A stretch of DNA of 40,269 nt from Acidobacteriota bacterium (GCA_003166795.1 PMUS01000091.1:1-40269), one strand, 5' to 3'. Shown: positions 1-8,510, numbered from the stretch's first letter. Program-made: numbers and translations. The notes: generated from the sequence alone by a model not told the origin.

Positions 1-6
1 CAATTT

Positions 7-1620
7 ATGGCAGCCGCAACAGCAGTCATTGACGTCCACGCTTCCTGGCGCCCGCGCTTCAACCCCTGGCTCGTCGCGTTCACGGTGACGCTCGCCACTT
101 TCATGGAAGTGCTCGACACCTCGATTGCCAATATCGCGTTGCCGCACATCGCGGGGACATTTGGCGCGAGCATAAACGAGGCCACGTGGGTTCTGACCAG
201 TTATCTGGTGTCGAACGGCATCGTACTGCCGGTCAGCGCGTGGCTGGCGACGCGATATGGGCGCAAGCGCTACTACATGACATGCGTGGTGCTGTTCGCG
301 GGGAGCAGTTTTCTGTGCGGACTGGCGCCCACGCTGGGGATGCTGGTGTTCTTCCGCGTGCTTCAGGGAATCGGCGGCGGCGGATTGCAGCCGAGCGAGC
401 AGTCTATTTTGGCGGATACGTTTCTTCCGTCGCAACGAGGGATGGCATTTTCGATGTACGCGATGGCCGTGGTGCTGGCGCCGGCGATAGGCCCGACGAT
501 CGGCGGATACATCACGGACAACTACAATTGGCGCTGGATTTTTTACATCAACGTGCCCATCAGCCTGATTTCGCTCTACATGACGAACCGTTTTGTGGAG
601 GATCCGCCATATCTGAAAGAGGAGCAGGCGAAAGCAAAAAAGGGAACGATTGACTACACGGGATTGGGGCTTGTGGCCCTGGGCATTGGAACGCTGCAGA
701 TGGTGCTGGACAAGGGGCAGGAGCTGGATTGGTTCGCGTCGCACTACATTCTGGGAGGGACCTTCATCGCGTGCATTCTTTTGATGGTGTGGGTGTGGTG
801 GGAATGGAGACATCCGCATCCGATCGTTGATTTGCGCCTGTTGAAAAGCCGCAATCTGGCGGCGGCTATGATGTCGATGGTTCTATTGGGAGCGGTTCTC
901 TACGGAACAACCACTCTGCTGCCAGAGTTTCTTCAAACTCTGGTTGGATACTCGGCGCAGCAAGCGGGCGAGTGCATGGCGCTGGGCGGATTTCTGATGA
1001 TGATCACCATGCCGCTGGCCGGCGTGCTGAGCGGCAAAATGGATCCGCGATACCTATTGGTGTTTGGGTACGCTTCAGTGTCGCTGGGGCTCTACCACAT
1101 GGCCACGCATTTGAGTCTGGGTATGGACTTCGGAACGGCCGCGATGCTGCGCACCTATCAGGTGGCGGGGCTCGCGTTCATATTCATTCCGTCCAACGTG
1201 CTTTGCTATGCGGGCGTCCCGCGCGCGAAAAACAATCAGGTCGCGAGCATGATGAATTTCGTCCGAAACATAGGAGGGAGCGCGGGCATTGCGATTGTGG
1301 GCACGATGGTGACGCGGGCCACGCAACGACGCCAGAACTATCTCTCGGCGAACATGCAATACGGGAATCCGAGGTTTCGGGAGATGCTTGGGGGCCTCTC
1401 GGCCACGCTGCACAGCCAGGGCATCAGTGCCGCGGACGCGACTCACCAAGCCTACGGGCGCATGGCAATGATGATGCAGCAGCAGGCGTCCGCGCTGGCT
1501 TTCCGGGACGTGGTTTCGATGTTGGCCGTGTTGGTGGCGTGCCTGATTCCGCTGGCGTTCGTCATGAAGAAGCCCCCTCGAGCCGCAGCCGCGGCCGCCG
1601 ACGCGCCGCCGGCGCATTAA
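7..1620 (+). CDS. MFS drug exporter, DHA2 (EmrB/QacA) family
   Basis: A 537-residue polytopic membrane protein of the 14-helix DHA2 family, which exports hydrophobic drugs by proton antiport. Visible signatures are the helix-1 motif MEVLDTSIANIALP, motif A between helices 2 and 3 (WLATRYGRKR), the glycine-rich VLQGIGGGG, and the antiporter motif APAIGPTIGGY followed by NWRWIFYINVP. The C-terminus is a soluble Ala/Pro-rich tail. Family members usually work with an HlyD/EmrA-type adaptor; none lies downstream, so a partner may be just left of the window. The ATG at 7 is the first possible start, but the six bases before it contain no in-frame stop and no ribosome site, so a slightly longer N-terminus cannot be excluded. 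The next gene converges on it after only 25 bp. Substrate unknown. Confidence 0.9.
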   Translation: MAAATAVIDVHASWRPRFNPWLVAFTVTLATFMEVLDTSIANIALPHIAGTFGASINEATWVLTSYLVSNGIVLPVSAWLATRYGRKRYYMTCVVLFAGSSFLCGLAPTLGMLVFFRVLQGIGGGGLQPSEQSILADTFLPSQRGMAFSMYAMAVVLAPAIGPTIGGYITDNYNWRWIFYINVPISLISLYMTNRFVEDPPYLKEEQAKAKKGTIDYTGLGLVALGIGTLQMVLDKGQELDWFASHYILGGTFIACILLMVWVWWEWRHPHPIVDLRLLKSRNLAAAMMSMVLLGAVLYGTTTLLPEFLQTLVGYSAQQAGECMALGGFLMMITMPLAGVLSGKMDPRYLLVFGYASVSLGLYHMATHLSLGMDFGTAAMLRTYQVAGLAFIFIPSNVLCYAGVPRAKNNQVASMMNFVRNIGGSAGIAIVGTMVTRATQRRQNYLSANMQYGNPRFREMLGGLSATLHSQGISAADATHQAYGRMAMMMQQQASALAFRDVVSMLAVLVACLIPLAFVMKKPPRAAAAAADAPPAH

Positions 1621-1645
1621 GAGCGACTAACCTTTCTCAACTGGG

Positions 1646-2821
1646 TCATCGCGGCGTCAAAAGCCGAACCGTATCCTGAAAGTGATTCTTTTTCGCGATC
1701 ATGAGGGCGGTTTCGCCGCGCTTATTTCGAGTTTCGATGTTGGCGCCTCTCTCGATTAGCAGCTTTGCTGCAGGAGTTAAATCAATTACGCCTCCTGACG
1801 CGGCGATCATCAATGCTGTGTCGCCGACACTGTTTTTGGCGTTGAGGTTGGCTCCGTAGTCGAGCAGGAGCTTCATGTTGTCGGTGCGAGACCAGGTTAC
1901 CGCGTCCATGAGCGCCGTCATCCCAGCCTTATTTCTGACATTCGGGTCGGCGTGCTTCTGCAGGAGCAATTTCATGGATTCGTACGTGTCCGGCATGTCG
2001 ATGACGGCGCAATCGCAGGCCGCAGCAATCAAGGCCGTATCGCCGTCTTTGTCTGTTGCGTTGACGCTTGCGCCGTTTTCCAGGAGCGTACTTACCGCAT
2101 CGGTTTCGCCAAAGGTTGCGGCCAGAATCAGCGGCGTGCCGCCGTTGGTTTCGCCTTGATCTCGAGCCTCAATTTGCGCGCCGCTCTGGATCAAGAGTTT
2201 TATGGTCCGAGAGTAGCCGGAGTTTGGGTCAGCTTCTGCTGAGTATCTTGCTTTGACGGTTTGATTGGAATCGCTTTTCACTCCCATCATGGCGACCGGT
2301 ATACCGTGAGCGGCCGCGAATAGCGCCTGGTTTTTCTGGTCAAGCCTGGCCCCCTTGGCCAGGAACAGCTCGACCGCATCGGAGTTGCCGCGCTCAGCGG
2401 CGGTCGCCAGGATTGTTCCTCCGTCGTCGTATGGGACATTTGGGTCTGCTCCGTGGTCGAGCAGGAGTTTCAGGGTATCGGTTTTCGCACCCTCCGCGGC
2501 GTCGCTTAGGGCCGTCTCGCTCCGGGTGGTTTTTGCTGAGACGATTGCTCCCTTGTCAATCAACAGGCGGACGACTTCCGTGCGGTCGTCCAGCGCGGCG
2601 AGCATCAAGGCCGTCGTGCCGTCCGGGTATTTGCTGTTGACGCTCGCTCCTTCCCGAAGAAGACGGCGGACCGCAGCGATATCGCCTGTTTCGGATGCTT
2701 TCAGCAGCTGATGGTCCAAAGCTGCCGAAGGAGTTCGATGCCGGGCACATCCGCCCAGAACGCAGATAAGCATCGAGGCCACTGCGACGAGCGGAAATGT
2801 CCGAGTTAAAGTCATCATCAA
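1646..2821 (-). CDS. Ankyrin-repeat lipoprotein
   Basis: A 391-residue protein with a lipoprotein signal (hydrophobic stretch ending in lipobox VLGGC, Cys25), so probably anchored to a membrane on the periplasmic side. From about residue 38 to the end it is a stack of about ten ankyrin repeats, seen as recurring G(D/T/E)TALMxAA...LLLxxGAxxN units. The regular spacing is broken at about residues 165-205 by a degenerate insertion. Ankyrin stacks bind proteins; no catalytic domain is present. Three consecutive ATG codons lie at the start; the first (2821) is used here. It converges with the MFS gene and lies about 100 bp downstream of the minus-strand DUF488 gene. The binding partner cannot be told from sequence. 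Confidence 0.85.
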   Translation of the reverse strand: MMMTLTRTFPLVAVASMLICVLGGCARHRTPSAALDHQLLKASETGDIAAVRRLLREGASVNSKYPDGTTALMLAALDDRTEVVRLLIDKGAIVSAKTTRSETALSDAAEGAKTDTLKLLLDHGADPNVPYDDGGTILATAAERGNSDAVELFLAKGARLDQKNQALFAAAHGIPVAMMGVKSDSNQTVKARYSAEADPNSGYSRTIKLLIQSGAQIEARDQGETNGGTPLILAATFGETDAVSTLLENGASVNATDKDGDTALIAAACDCAVIDMPDTYESMKLLLQKHADPNVRNKAGMTALMDAVTWSRTDNMKLLLDYGANLNAKNSVGDTALMIAASGGVIDLTPAAKLLIERGANIETRNKRGETALMIAKKNHFQDTVRLLTPR

Positions 2822-2925
2822 TACCGATAGGATGCATATCCTGAATCAGGAACGTAGCGATGTCGTTAGTCTGAACGCACGACGACGGATACGAAAGGGC
2901 TAGTTTGCGGCGGCGTGCTCTGAGG

Positions 2926-3537
2926 CTAGTTGGGTGAGTCGAGAAGCGAAGCCTGATCGGCTGGATAGGTGATCCGCGTGCCGCGGACGCGGGCGAAGGG
3001 CGTGAGGGCGTGTTCCTTTGGCGCGGCGGCGCTGACGATTTCGAGGACGCGGATGCCGCGAACGACGAGCGCGTCGGAGACAAGCGAGCGATGGCAGCGC
3101 CACGGAACGGCCTCGGCGCACATGAGCGCGGTCGGCCGCGCCGCGGCAAGTTCGATCGCGCGAGTCAGCGCCGCTTCGAATTCATCCGTCTGCATATAGT
3201 CGGCGTAACCGCGAAAGCTCGCATTGCGCCAGCCGAGATTGATCGAGTCCTTACGGGCGTGACGCAAGCCTCCGAGATCTTTCATGTGGACGTATTCAAT
3301 GCGTGCGGCGTGAAGCGACGCAGCGAGCGCGTCGGAATTGAATTGCGGATTGTGGCGGGATTTCGGGATGGTGCGGATGTCGATTAGCTGCGCGATGCCG
3401 TTCGATTGCAGGAGGTCGATGAACTCGGCGATCGGCCGCGTGGAATGGCCGATGGTGAAGATGGTCAAGAGATCGCCAGCCTGTCGGCCTGTCATATGTT
3501 CATGATAGTTCGGGCGCACTAACGAAGAAATCGCCAA
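2926..3537 (-). CDS. DUF488 family protein
   Basis: A 203-residue soluble protein with DUF488 hallmarks: FTIGHSTRPIAEFIDLL near the start, the IDIRTIPKSRHNPQF motif, KDLGGLR, then FRGYADYMQT, and the cysteine motif CAEAVPWRCHRS. The biochemical function of DUF488 is not established. The Cys/His motif at about residues 135-148 is the conserved core and could be a metal or thiol site (inference). The ATG at 3495, 14 residues downstream, gives a more usual N-terminus just before the conserved core and is a credible alternative start. It is on the same strand as the FAD oxidoreductase upstream (46 bp gap), so they may be co-transcribed. Confidence 0.8.
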   Translation of the reverse strand: MAISSLVRPNYHEHMTGRQAGDLLTIFTIGHSTRPIAEFIDLLQSNGIAQLIDIRTIPKSRHNPQFNSDALAASLHAARIEYVHMKDLGGLRHARKDSINLGWRNASFRGYADYMQTDEFEAALTRAIELAAARPTALMCAEAVPWRCHRSLVSDALVVRGIRVLEIVSAAAPKEHALTPFARVRGTRITYPADQASLLDSPN

Positions 3538-3582
3538 AACCCGCGCCGCTATTGACGATTGCCGCGGCGGTTTGAGACGGCG

Positions 3583-5385
3583 TCAGACCTTCGAGGAAGC
3601 AGGCGTTTCGAGAGCCGCATTTTGTCCTGCGACGCGGCCTTGCACGATACATCGCGCCAAGCCATGCAGGCTGAAACCGCCGGCGCTTTCGCCGCCGCAG
3701 TAGAGGCCGGGAATTACATCACCGGAAAAATCCATGACCTGACATTTGGCGTTGATGCGGAGTCCCGCGCGCGTGTCGTGGACAACGGGCGTGGCCCAAG
3801 CGGCGTAGAACGGCGGCGTCTGGATTTTATATTGTGGCGCGGGCTTACCGAAGTCCGCATCTTTCGCGCCGTCCACAAAAGAGTTGTAGCGGGCGACGGT
3901 ATTTTCGAGGATGGCGCCCGGGATGGGCTTGCGCTGATGCTTGTTCACAATGGCGGTGGCCAACGCGGAGATAGTGTTAGCCGAGAAGAAGTATCCCTCA
4001 CCGATATCCACCCAGGGAGGATCAACTGCCCAGTTTTCGCGCTTCACGGCGTCGGCGTCAAAGATGGCCCAGATGGGTCCGCCGCCGTTGACCGCATCTC
4101 CGGTGCCGGCGAGCGCGGCGTCGAGGAAATTGGCGGGTTCATACTTGATGTTCGCGGCGTTTAGATAGCTTCCCTGCGTGTAGGGCTGGAGCGAATTGTA
4201 ATTGTTGGACGTGTACTGTCCTTGCGTTTCGTCATAGAAGCGCAATGCCAGCTGGTTCACGAGGATTACGTCCTGATAGTCGTGGACTTGAAGACCTCGC
4301 GCGCGAGCGAGGTGGAAAACGGGACTTCCGGGCTGCCATTCCAGATTGTTGTAACCGTATTGGCAGCCTATCCGACCAGCCTTGGCGAGGCGCAGGCCAA
4401 ATTCTCCGACCTGATTGTAAGCGCCCCAGAGCGACGCCCCGATGGCGATGGCAGCCAGTTCGCCACTGGCGTCCTGGGCGGAATAAGGCTCACCAGCGAC
4501 ACCGTTGTATTCCTCCGTCAGGCGCGGGTCGAAAATTCTGCGAAAGTTGACGTTGCTGCTGGAGCCGCCGGTAGCGAGTATGACGCCTTTGCGCGCACGG
4601 ATGTTCAGGGTCTTACTTTCATGAGTGACCTTGATTCCCAAAACTCGTCCCGGCGAAGGCTCCTGCCGAATGAGGCTCGACATGCGGTGCTTCAGGAGAA
4701 TCTGCACGCCAGCCTTGCGGGCCGCGGCTTCGAGCGGGCGAATGAGCCCGATGCCGGAGGAGGCAGTGGCCGCGGTCGCGGCATCCACTGGTTTGCCGGT
4801 TTGTATCTGCGGCCACGCCATGGGCGCGGCGTGATTTTCGCGCGGAGCCGAATTTCCGACCCCGCTGCCTCCGGCTGAGTCGGGCGCCTTTTCCGCGAAA
4901 ATGACACCGTGGGCAACGAGCCATTCGAAGGTTGGCGCGCTATCGTCGGCGAAAGCGCGAATGAGTTCCTTGTCGTTGTAGCGGTAGTCGGGGAAGCCGT
5001 TGGGTTCGACGATGGACCAATCTGTGAGGTCGCGAAAAACCGTGTCCGGTGAATCTTCGATGCCGTACTTCTTCTGGCGGCTTGTACCGCCGCCAAGGGC
5101 GACATTGCCGCCGCTGATGATGGCATGGCCGCCAACGTCGAAATTGGCGTCTATCAGGATCACCGACACGCCACGTTCGTTGGCTTCGATAGCTGCGGGT
5201 AAGCCCGAGGCTCCGGCGCCGACGACCACCACGTCCGCTTGCATGTGCCAGTGCGGCGGCCGCGTTTGCGCTTCGGCTTGCTGAGCGGCAAGACCGGCGA
5301 GAGCTGCTGCGCAAACGCCAGCAACTGCGGTCTTCGCGAAATTTCGGCGCGACAAGTTATTCTTGTCTTCTGAATCGCGTTTCAT
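3583..5385 (-). CDS. Tat-exported FAD-dependent oxidoreductase (fumarate reductase flavoprotein-like)
   Basis: A 600-residue flavoenzyme of the FAD-binding-2 superfamily (fumarate reductase / 3-ketosteroid dehydrogenase / urocanate reductase type). The N-terminus is a twin-arginine signal, LSRRNFAKTAVAG (RR at 13-14), followed by a hydrophobic stretch and a likely AEA cleavage site. The dinucleotide motif VVVGAGASG (56-61) follows, then GGHAIISGGNVALGGG, and near the C-terminus the FAD-closing GLYCGGESAGG...GRVAGQNAA. Folded, FAD-loaded export to the periplasm is implied. Starting at the ATG at 5385 puts the Tat signal at the N-terminus, with a G-rich ribosome site (GGGGGTG) just upstream; an in-frame start 54 bp earlier would bury the signal. 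Substrate unknown: neither a haem domain nor an FMN-domain attachment motif is visible, so the electron partner is separate. Confidence 0.85.
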   Translation of the reverse strand: MKRDSEDKNNLSRRNFAKTAVAGVCAAALAGLAAQQAEAQTRPPHWHMQADVVVVGAGASGLPAAIEANERGVSVILIDANFDVGGHAIISGGNVALGGGTSRQKKYGIEDSPDTVFRDLTDWSIVEPNGFPDYRYNDKELIRAFADDSAPTFEWLVAHGVIFAEKAPDSAGGSGVGNSAPRENHAAPMAWPQIQTGKPVDAATAATASSGIGLIRPLEAAARKAGVQILLKHRMSSLIRQEPSPGRVLGIKVTHESKTLNIRARKGVILATGGSSSNVNFRRIFDPRLTEEYNGVAGEPYSAQDASGELAAIAIGASLWGAYNQVGEFGLRLAKAGRIGCQYGYNNLEWQPGSPVFHLARARGLQVHDYQDVILVNQLALRFYDETQGQYTSNNYNSLQPYTQGSYLNAANIKYEPANFLDAALAGTGDAVNGGGPIWAIFDADAVKRENWAVDPPWVDIGEGYFFSANTISALATAIVNKHQRKPIPGAILENTVARYNSFVDGAKDADFGKPAPQYKIQTPPFYAAWATPVVHDTRAGLRINAKCQVMDFSGDVIPGLYCGGESAGGFSLHGLARCIVQGRVAGQNAALETPASSKV

Positions 5386-5590
5386 GCCAACACCCCCAAA
5401 TTGCGATTGCGGCCAGAAATATACACCTGCCATGTCCACTTAGGGGAATGTAGCGATTTGCCGCCGATGCGGTTTTGGAGATGCACGGAAAGCGCCGGCA
5501 GCGCGAGTGGGGCCGAGAATTCTGCTTCTGCGGCGGAAGGGGAATCGAGGATAATGGGTGCCGCAGGATCTGGTTCACCGCGAAAGGCGC

Positions 5591-5608
5591 GCGGGCTTGA
5601 GTGCCCGC
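5591..5608. repeat. Short inverted repeat upstream of the HAD gene
   Basis: GCGGGC at 5591-5596 and GCCCGC at 5603-5608 flank a six-base loop, ending 15 bases before the HAD gene ATG. It could form a small hairpin in the leader. The rest of the 5386-5623 divergent region shows no convincing promoter. Confidence 0.35.
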
Positions 5609-5623
5609 ACCGCACGGGGATTC

Positions 5624-6235
5624 ATGGCGGACGTCAACACACTATTCTGGGACAACGGCGGAGTGATCCTGACGAACGGGTGGGACCGCGGGTCGCGGCA
5701 AAAGGCGGTGGAGAAATTTCATCTCGACTGGGCGGATTTCGAGGATCGCCACGAGCTATTGCTGAACGCTTTCGAATGCGGCGAAGCGACGCTCGACGAA
5801 TACGTGAGGCGGACGGTTTTCTACCGTGAACGGCCGTTCACACAGGAGCAATTTAAGCAGTTTATGTTCGAGCAGTCGCAGGCGATGCCCGAGGCGCTCG
5901 ATTTTCTGAGGCAACTGGCGAAGACGCGGCGGCAAATGCACGCGGCGCTGAACAATGAATCGCTAGAAATCAACGAGTACCGCATACGGACGTTTCACTT
6001 GCGGGATTACTTCAGCGCATTTTTCAGTTCGTGCTATCTGGCGGTGCGGAAGCCCGACCGCGGAATTTACAGCCTGGCGCTGAAGATCACGCAGCGCGAC
6101 GCGGCGGAGTGCGTTTTGATTGACGACCGCGGGTTGAATCTGGAATGTGCGCGAGAAATGGGGATGCACACGATTCAGTTCAAAGATGTGGCGCAATTGC
6201 GCGGGGAACTCGCAGGATTGGGAGTGACGGCGTAG
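5624..6235 (+). CDS. HAD-superfamily hydrolase, YihX-like subfamily IA
   Basis: A 203-residue HAD-fold protein. Motif I is LFWDNGGVIL (Asp9 as likely nucleophile), followed by an alpha-helical cap (about 20-85), motif II as ALNNES, motif III lysine in VRKPDRGIY, and motif IV LIDDRGLNLECA. The usual DxD of motif I is DxG, as I recall from YihX-like proteins (sugar-phosphate phosphatases) and the N-domain of epoxide hydrolases; this may mean weak or altered phosphatase activity. The ATG at 5624 puts motif I at residue 6, as is usual; the longer frame from 5558 would add an unrelated Arg-rich stretch. It is divergent from the FAD oxidoreductase. Substrate unknown. Confidence 0.8.
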   Translation: MADVNTLFWDNGGVILTNGWDRGSRQKAVEKFHLDWADFEDRHELLLNAFECGEATLDEYVRRTVFYRERPFTQEQFKQFMFEQSQAMPEALDFLRQLAKTRRQMHAALNNESLEINEYRIRTFHLRDYFSAFFSSCYLAVRKPDRGIYSLALKITQRDAAECVLIDDRGLNLECAREMGMHTIQFKDVAQLRGELAGLGVTA

Positions 6236-6323
6236 GAACAGTGAGCGCTGCAAGCAGGGGAACCCGGGCACATGCTGCGATAAAGGCTGCGCAAGGGTAC
6301 CCGCTTCGCGCGGAACGATTTAC

Positions 6324-6343
6324 GGCGGGGTTTAAACCCCGCC
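6324..6343. repeat. Perfect 20-bp palindrome
   Basis: GGCGGGGTTTAAACCCCGCC reads identically on both strands with no loop. It may be a dimeric operator, a dispersed palindromic repeat or a hairpin-forming element. It has no T-tract, so it does not look like an intrinsic terminator. Confidence 0.7.
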
Positions 6344-6375
6344 CTGCCGTTTCGCGGCGGAGTTGAAAGCGAAGA

Positions 6376-6403
6376 GAGATTCCTCGCTGCGCTCGGAATG
6401 ACA
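6376..6403. repeat. Dispersed-type intergenic repeat with ATTCC/GGAAT arms
   Basis: A short element in which ATTCC (6379-6383) and GGAAT (6395-6399) flank TCGCTGCGCTC. I recognise this sequence type as a repeated intergenic element in acidobacterial genomes (from memory). Only one copy is seen here, so its repeat status cannot be shown from the window. Confidence 0.4.
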
Positions 6404-6494
6404 ATGTGTTGGCTTTCGCGAGGTGAAAACTGCGATAGCAATTAGCGGGCGCTGCCGAACATCTGCGCCGGGCGCGGCCCGCCAGAAATCGGCG

Positions 6495-6518
6495 CGGCAA
6501 GCATGCCGTGCCCCTACA
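6495..6518. repeat. Intergenic repeat, copy 1 (before gnd)
   Basis: GCATGCCGTGCCCCTACA at 6501-6518 is identical over 18 bases to 7527-7544. Here CGGCA/TGCCG (6495-6499, 6504-6508) can pair around a 4-base loop. It lies 36 bp before the gnd ATG. Confidence 0.65.
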
Positions 6519-6540
6519 AGAAAACACTGCAAAGGCTGCG

Positions 6541-6550
6541 AGGAGGAGAG
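6541..6550 (+). promoter_or_regulatory. Strong ribosome-binding site of gnd
   Basis: AGGAGGAGAG ends four bases before the ATG at 6555. It contains a full AGGAGG and fixes the gnd start against the upstream in-frame alternatives. Confidence 0.75.
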
Positions 6551-6554
6551 AAAA

Positions 6555-7463
6555 ATGGAACTGGGAATGATTGGGCTGGGGAAGATGGGCGCATTCATGA
6601 CGGAGCGGCTGGTGCGCGGCGGGCATCGGGTGGTCGGGGTTGACCGAGACCCGGCGGCGGTGAGCCGCGTGGTTGAAAAGGGCGCAGCGGGAGCGGATTC
6701 GCTCGAGAAGATGATCGCGCAGCTCAAGACGCCGCGCGTCATCTGGCTGATGGTTCCTTCGGGCGCGCCGGTGGACCAGACGATCGAGCAGTTGACGCCG
6801 CAGATGGCGCCGGGAGACACGATCATTGACGGAGGGAATTCGTATTACAAGGACTCGATGCGGCGCTCCGACGCGCTGGCGCAGAAGAAAATGAATTTTG
6901 TGGATTCGGGGACGAGCGGCGGCGTCTGGGGGCTCACCGAAGGATACAGCCTGATGATCGGCGGCGATGCGGAAGTGGTGAAACGGCTCTCGCCGATTTT
7001 TCAAACGCTTGCTCCGGGGCCGGACAAAGGCTGGGGACGCGTGGGACCTGCGGGCGCGGGACATTTTGTGAAGATGGTTCACAACGGAATCGAGTACGGC
7101 ATCATGCAGGCGTACGCCGAGGGACTCGACCTGTTCCGGCACAAAAAGGAATTCAATCTGGACCTGCTGCAGATTACGAAAATTTGGCAGTACGGTAGCG
7201 TGGTGCGTTCCTGGCTGCTCGACCTGACCGTGGATGCGCTGACCAAGAATCCAACGCTCGACGGGATCGGGGCGTATGTGACGGATTCGGGCGAGGGCCG
7301 CTGGACCGCGAAGGAAGGGATTGATCTGGGCGTTCCCCTTCCGACGCTGAGCGGGGCGCTCGACGTGAGGTTCCGTTCGCAGGATCCCGAGCCATTTGCC
7401 AACAAGGTTCTGGCCATGATGCGCAATGAATTCGGCGGTCACGCGGTGCAGAAGGCGAAGTAA
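6555..7463 (+). CDS. gnd: 6-phosphogluconate dehydrogenase, decarboxylating (short form)
   Basis: A 302-residue enzyme that oxidatively decarboxylates 6-phosphogluconate to ribulose 5-phosphate in the oxidative pentose phosphate pathway. The Rossmann motif MIGLGKMG is at residues 5-12, followed by VDRDP (Asp30), which suggests NAD rather than NADP preference (inference). The substrate motif GTSGGVWGLTEG and the catalytic lysine in HFVKMVHNGIEYG (Lys173) are intact. The length fits the short YqeC-type family rather than the roughly 470-residue classical enzyme. The start is fixed by a strong AGGAGG. It is followed by pgl, the preceding step of the same pathway; no glucose-6-phosphate dehydrogenase gene is in the window. 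Confidence 0.93.
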   Translation: MELGMIGLGKMGAFMTERLVRGGHRVVGVDRDPAAVSRVVEKGAAGADSLEKMIAQLKTPRVIWLMVPSGAPVDQTIEQLTPQMAPGDTIIDGGNSYYKDSMRRSDALAQKKMNFVDSGTSGGVWGLTEGYSLMIGGDAEVVKRLSPIFQTLAPGPDKGWGRVGPAGAGHFVKMVHNGIEYGIMQAYAEGLDLFRHKKEFNLDLLQITKIWQYGSVVRSWLLDLTVDALTKNPTLDGIGAYVTDSGEGRWTAKEGIDLGVPLPTLSGALDVRFRSQDPEPFANKVLAMMRNEFGGHAVQKAK

Positions 7464-7519
7464 GCGCGGCTTCGCAGGGCGTCCCGCGAAATGGCGGCGG
7501 CTCGCCAAATGAACGCGCC

Positions 7520-7544
7520 GGGCACAGCATGCCGTGCCCCTACA
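7520..7544. repeat. Intergenic palindromic repeat, copy 2 (before pgl)
   Basis: GGGCAC (7520-7525) and GTGCCC (7534-7539) form an almost perfect palindrome around AGCATGCC, followed by CTACA. It shares 18 identical bases with copy 1 and lies 6 bp before the pgl ATG, so a hairpin here could mask the ribosome site. Confidence 0.65.
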
Positions 7545-7550
7545 CTTATC

Positions 7551-8282
7551 ATGAAGATGGACACGCGAGTACTTCCCGATCTCGATGCGGTGAGCCGAGC
7601 TGCGCTCGAAGAGGTGCTGCGAGCTGTTCAGGACGCGATCAAAGAGAGAGGACGCTTCGCCATCGCGCTGGCTGGCGGGCATACTCCCGCGAAAATGTAC
7701 ACGCTATGGGCGCATGCGCAGAAACAGGGCGCGCCGATACCATGGGACAAAGTGCATCTATTTTGGGGCGACGAACGATACGTGCCGCATACCGATCCGC
7801 TAAGCAATTACCGCATGGCCCTGGAGACATTGATCGCGCACCTGCCGATTCCGCCGGCGAACGTGCATCCGATGCCGGGGCCGGAAGATTTTGCAACGCC
7901 TGAGAAGGCCGCGGAAGCATACGAAGCAGATCTGCGGAGGTTCTTTGGCTCGGCACCGCCGGCGCTGGACGTGCAGCTTCTGGGACTGGGAGTTGAGGGA
8001 CACACCGCGTCTCTTTTTCCGGGTTCGCCGGCTCTGCAGGAGAAGAAGCGGTGGGTTGCCGCAGTCGAGGCGCCGGCCAAACCCCCGCAGAGGTTGACCC
8101 TGACGCCCGTGGTGCTGAATCAGGCGCGAAACACGTTCTTTTTGGTCTGCGGCGCGGATAAACGCGGGATTGTCGCGGCGCTCCGGAACGAGCCGGAGTC
8201 GAAGCCCAGCCAGTACCCGGTGGGCATGATCCGGCCGGCTGGGCGCGTTCTATGGTTCCTGGATAAGGCCGCGGAAGGCTGA
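7551..8282 (+). CDS. pgl: 6-phosphogluconolactonase
   Basis: A 243-residue cytoplasmic enzyme of the DevB/Pgl family that hydrolyses 6-phosphogluconolactone to 6-phosphogluconate. Family motifs are complete: ALAGGHTPAKMY, VHLFWGDERYVP, SNYRMA, and the catalytic GLGVEGHTASLFPG. It lies 87 bp after gnd on the same strand, so the two enzymes act in consecutive steps and may be co-expressed. The ATG at 7551 is chosen because upstream codons run through the palindromic repeat; the ATG at 7557 is an alternative. No good Shine-Dalgarno sequence is visible because the repeat occupies that space. Confidence 0.92.
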   Translation: MKMDTRVLPDLDAVSRAALEEVLRAVQDAIKERGRFAIALAGGHTPAKMYTLWAHAQKQGAPIPWDKVHLFWGDERYVPHTDPLSNYRMALETLIAHLPIPPANVHPMPGPEDFATPEKAAEAYEADLRRFFGSAPPALDVQLLGLGVEGHTASLFPGSPALQEKKRWVAAVEAPAKPPQRLTLTPVVLNQARNTFFLVCGADKRGIVAALRNEPESKPSQYPVGMIRPAGRVLWFLDKAAEG

Positions 8283-8328
8283 AACGCGGGGACTTGCGCG
8301 AAACTTCGAGGCAGTCCGGCGCGTCTTA

Positions 8329-8334
8329 TATAAT
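8329..8334 (+). promoter_or_regulatory. Candidate -10 box for the RND efflux operon
   Basis: A consensus TATAAT within TTATATAATAGG, 176 bp before the adaptor gene. The only -35 candidate (TTCGAG, 8305-8310, 18-bp spacer) matches poorly. The long leader that would result has no recognised riboswitch. Confidence 0.35.
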
Positions 8335-8510
8335 AGGTTCTTCACCGTACGCAGCGCCTCGGGGAAGTTGCCGATAGGACCTTTGACGGTTGGGAGAGCG
8401 CGTCATTTGTGGACGCGATTCCCGCGCGGTCCTCATACGCCGGGGCCGGTGCGTCCGTCCGGTTTGTAATTTGAACGCGCATCTTACGTAACACAGGGAT
8501 ACGACCATCA

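Larger units (their letters stand above)
6236..6554. other. Repeat-rich intergenic region
   Basis: About 320 bp between the HAD gene and gnd with no credible gene. It holds three structured elements, listed separately: a perfect 20-bp palindrome, a GATTCC...GGAATGACA dispersed-type repeat, and one copy of a GCATGCCGTGCCCCTACA repeat shared with the region before pgl. It ends in a strong ribosome site for gnd. No clear -35/-10 pair was found. Confidence 0.6.

Noticed and set aside
6180..7682. Minus-strand open frame of about 500 codons over gnd
   Set aside because: Overlaps gnd and two repeats entirely, with no recognisable motif or ribosome site.
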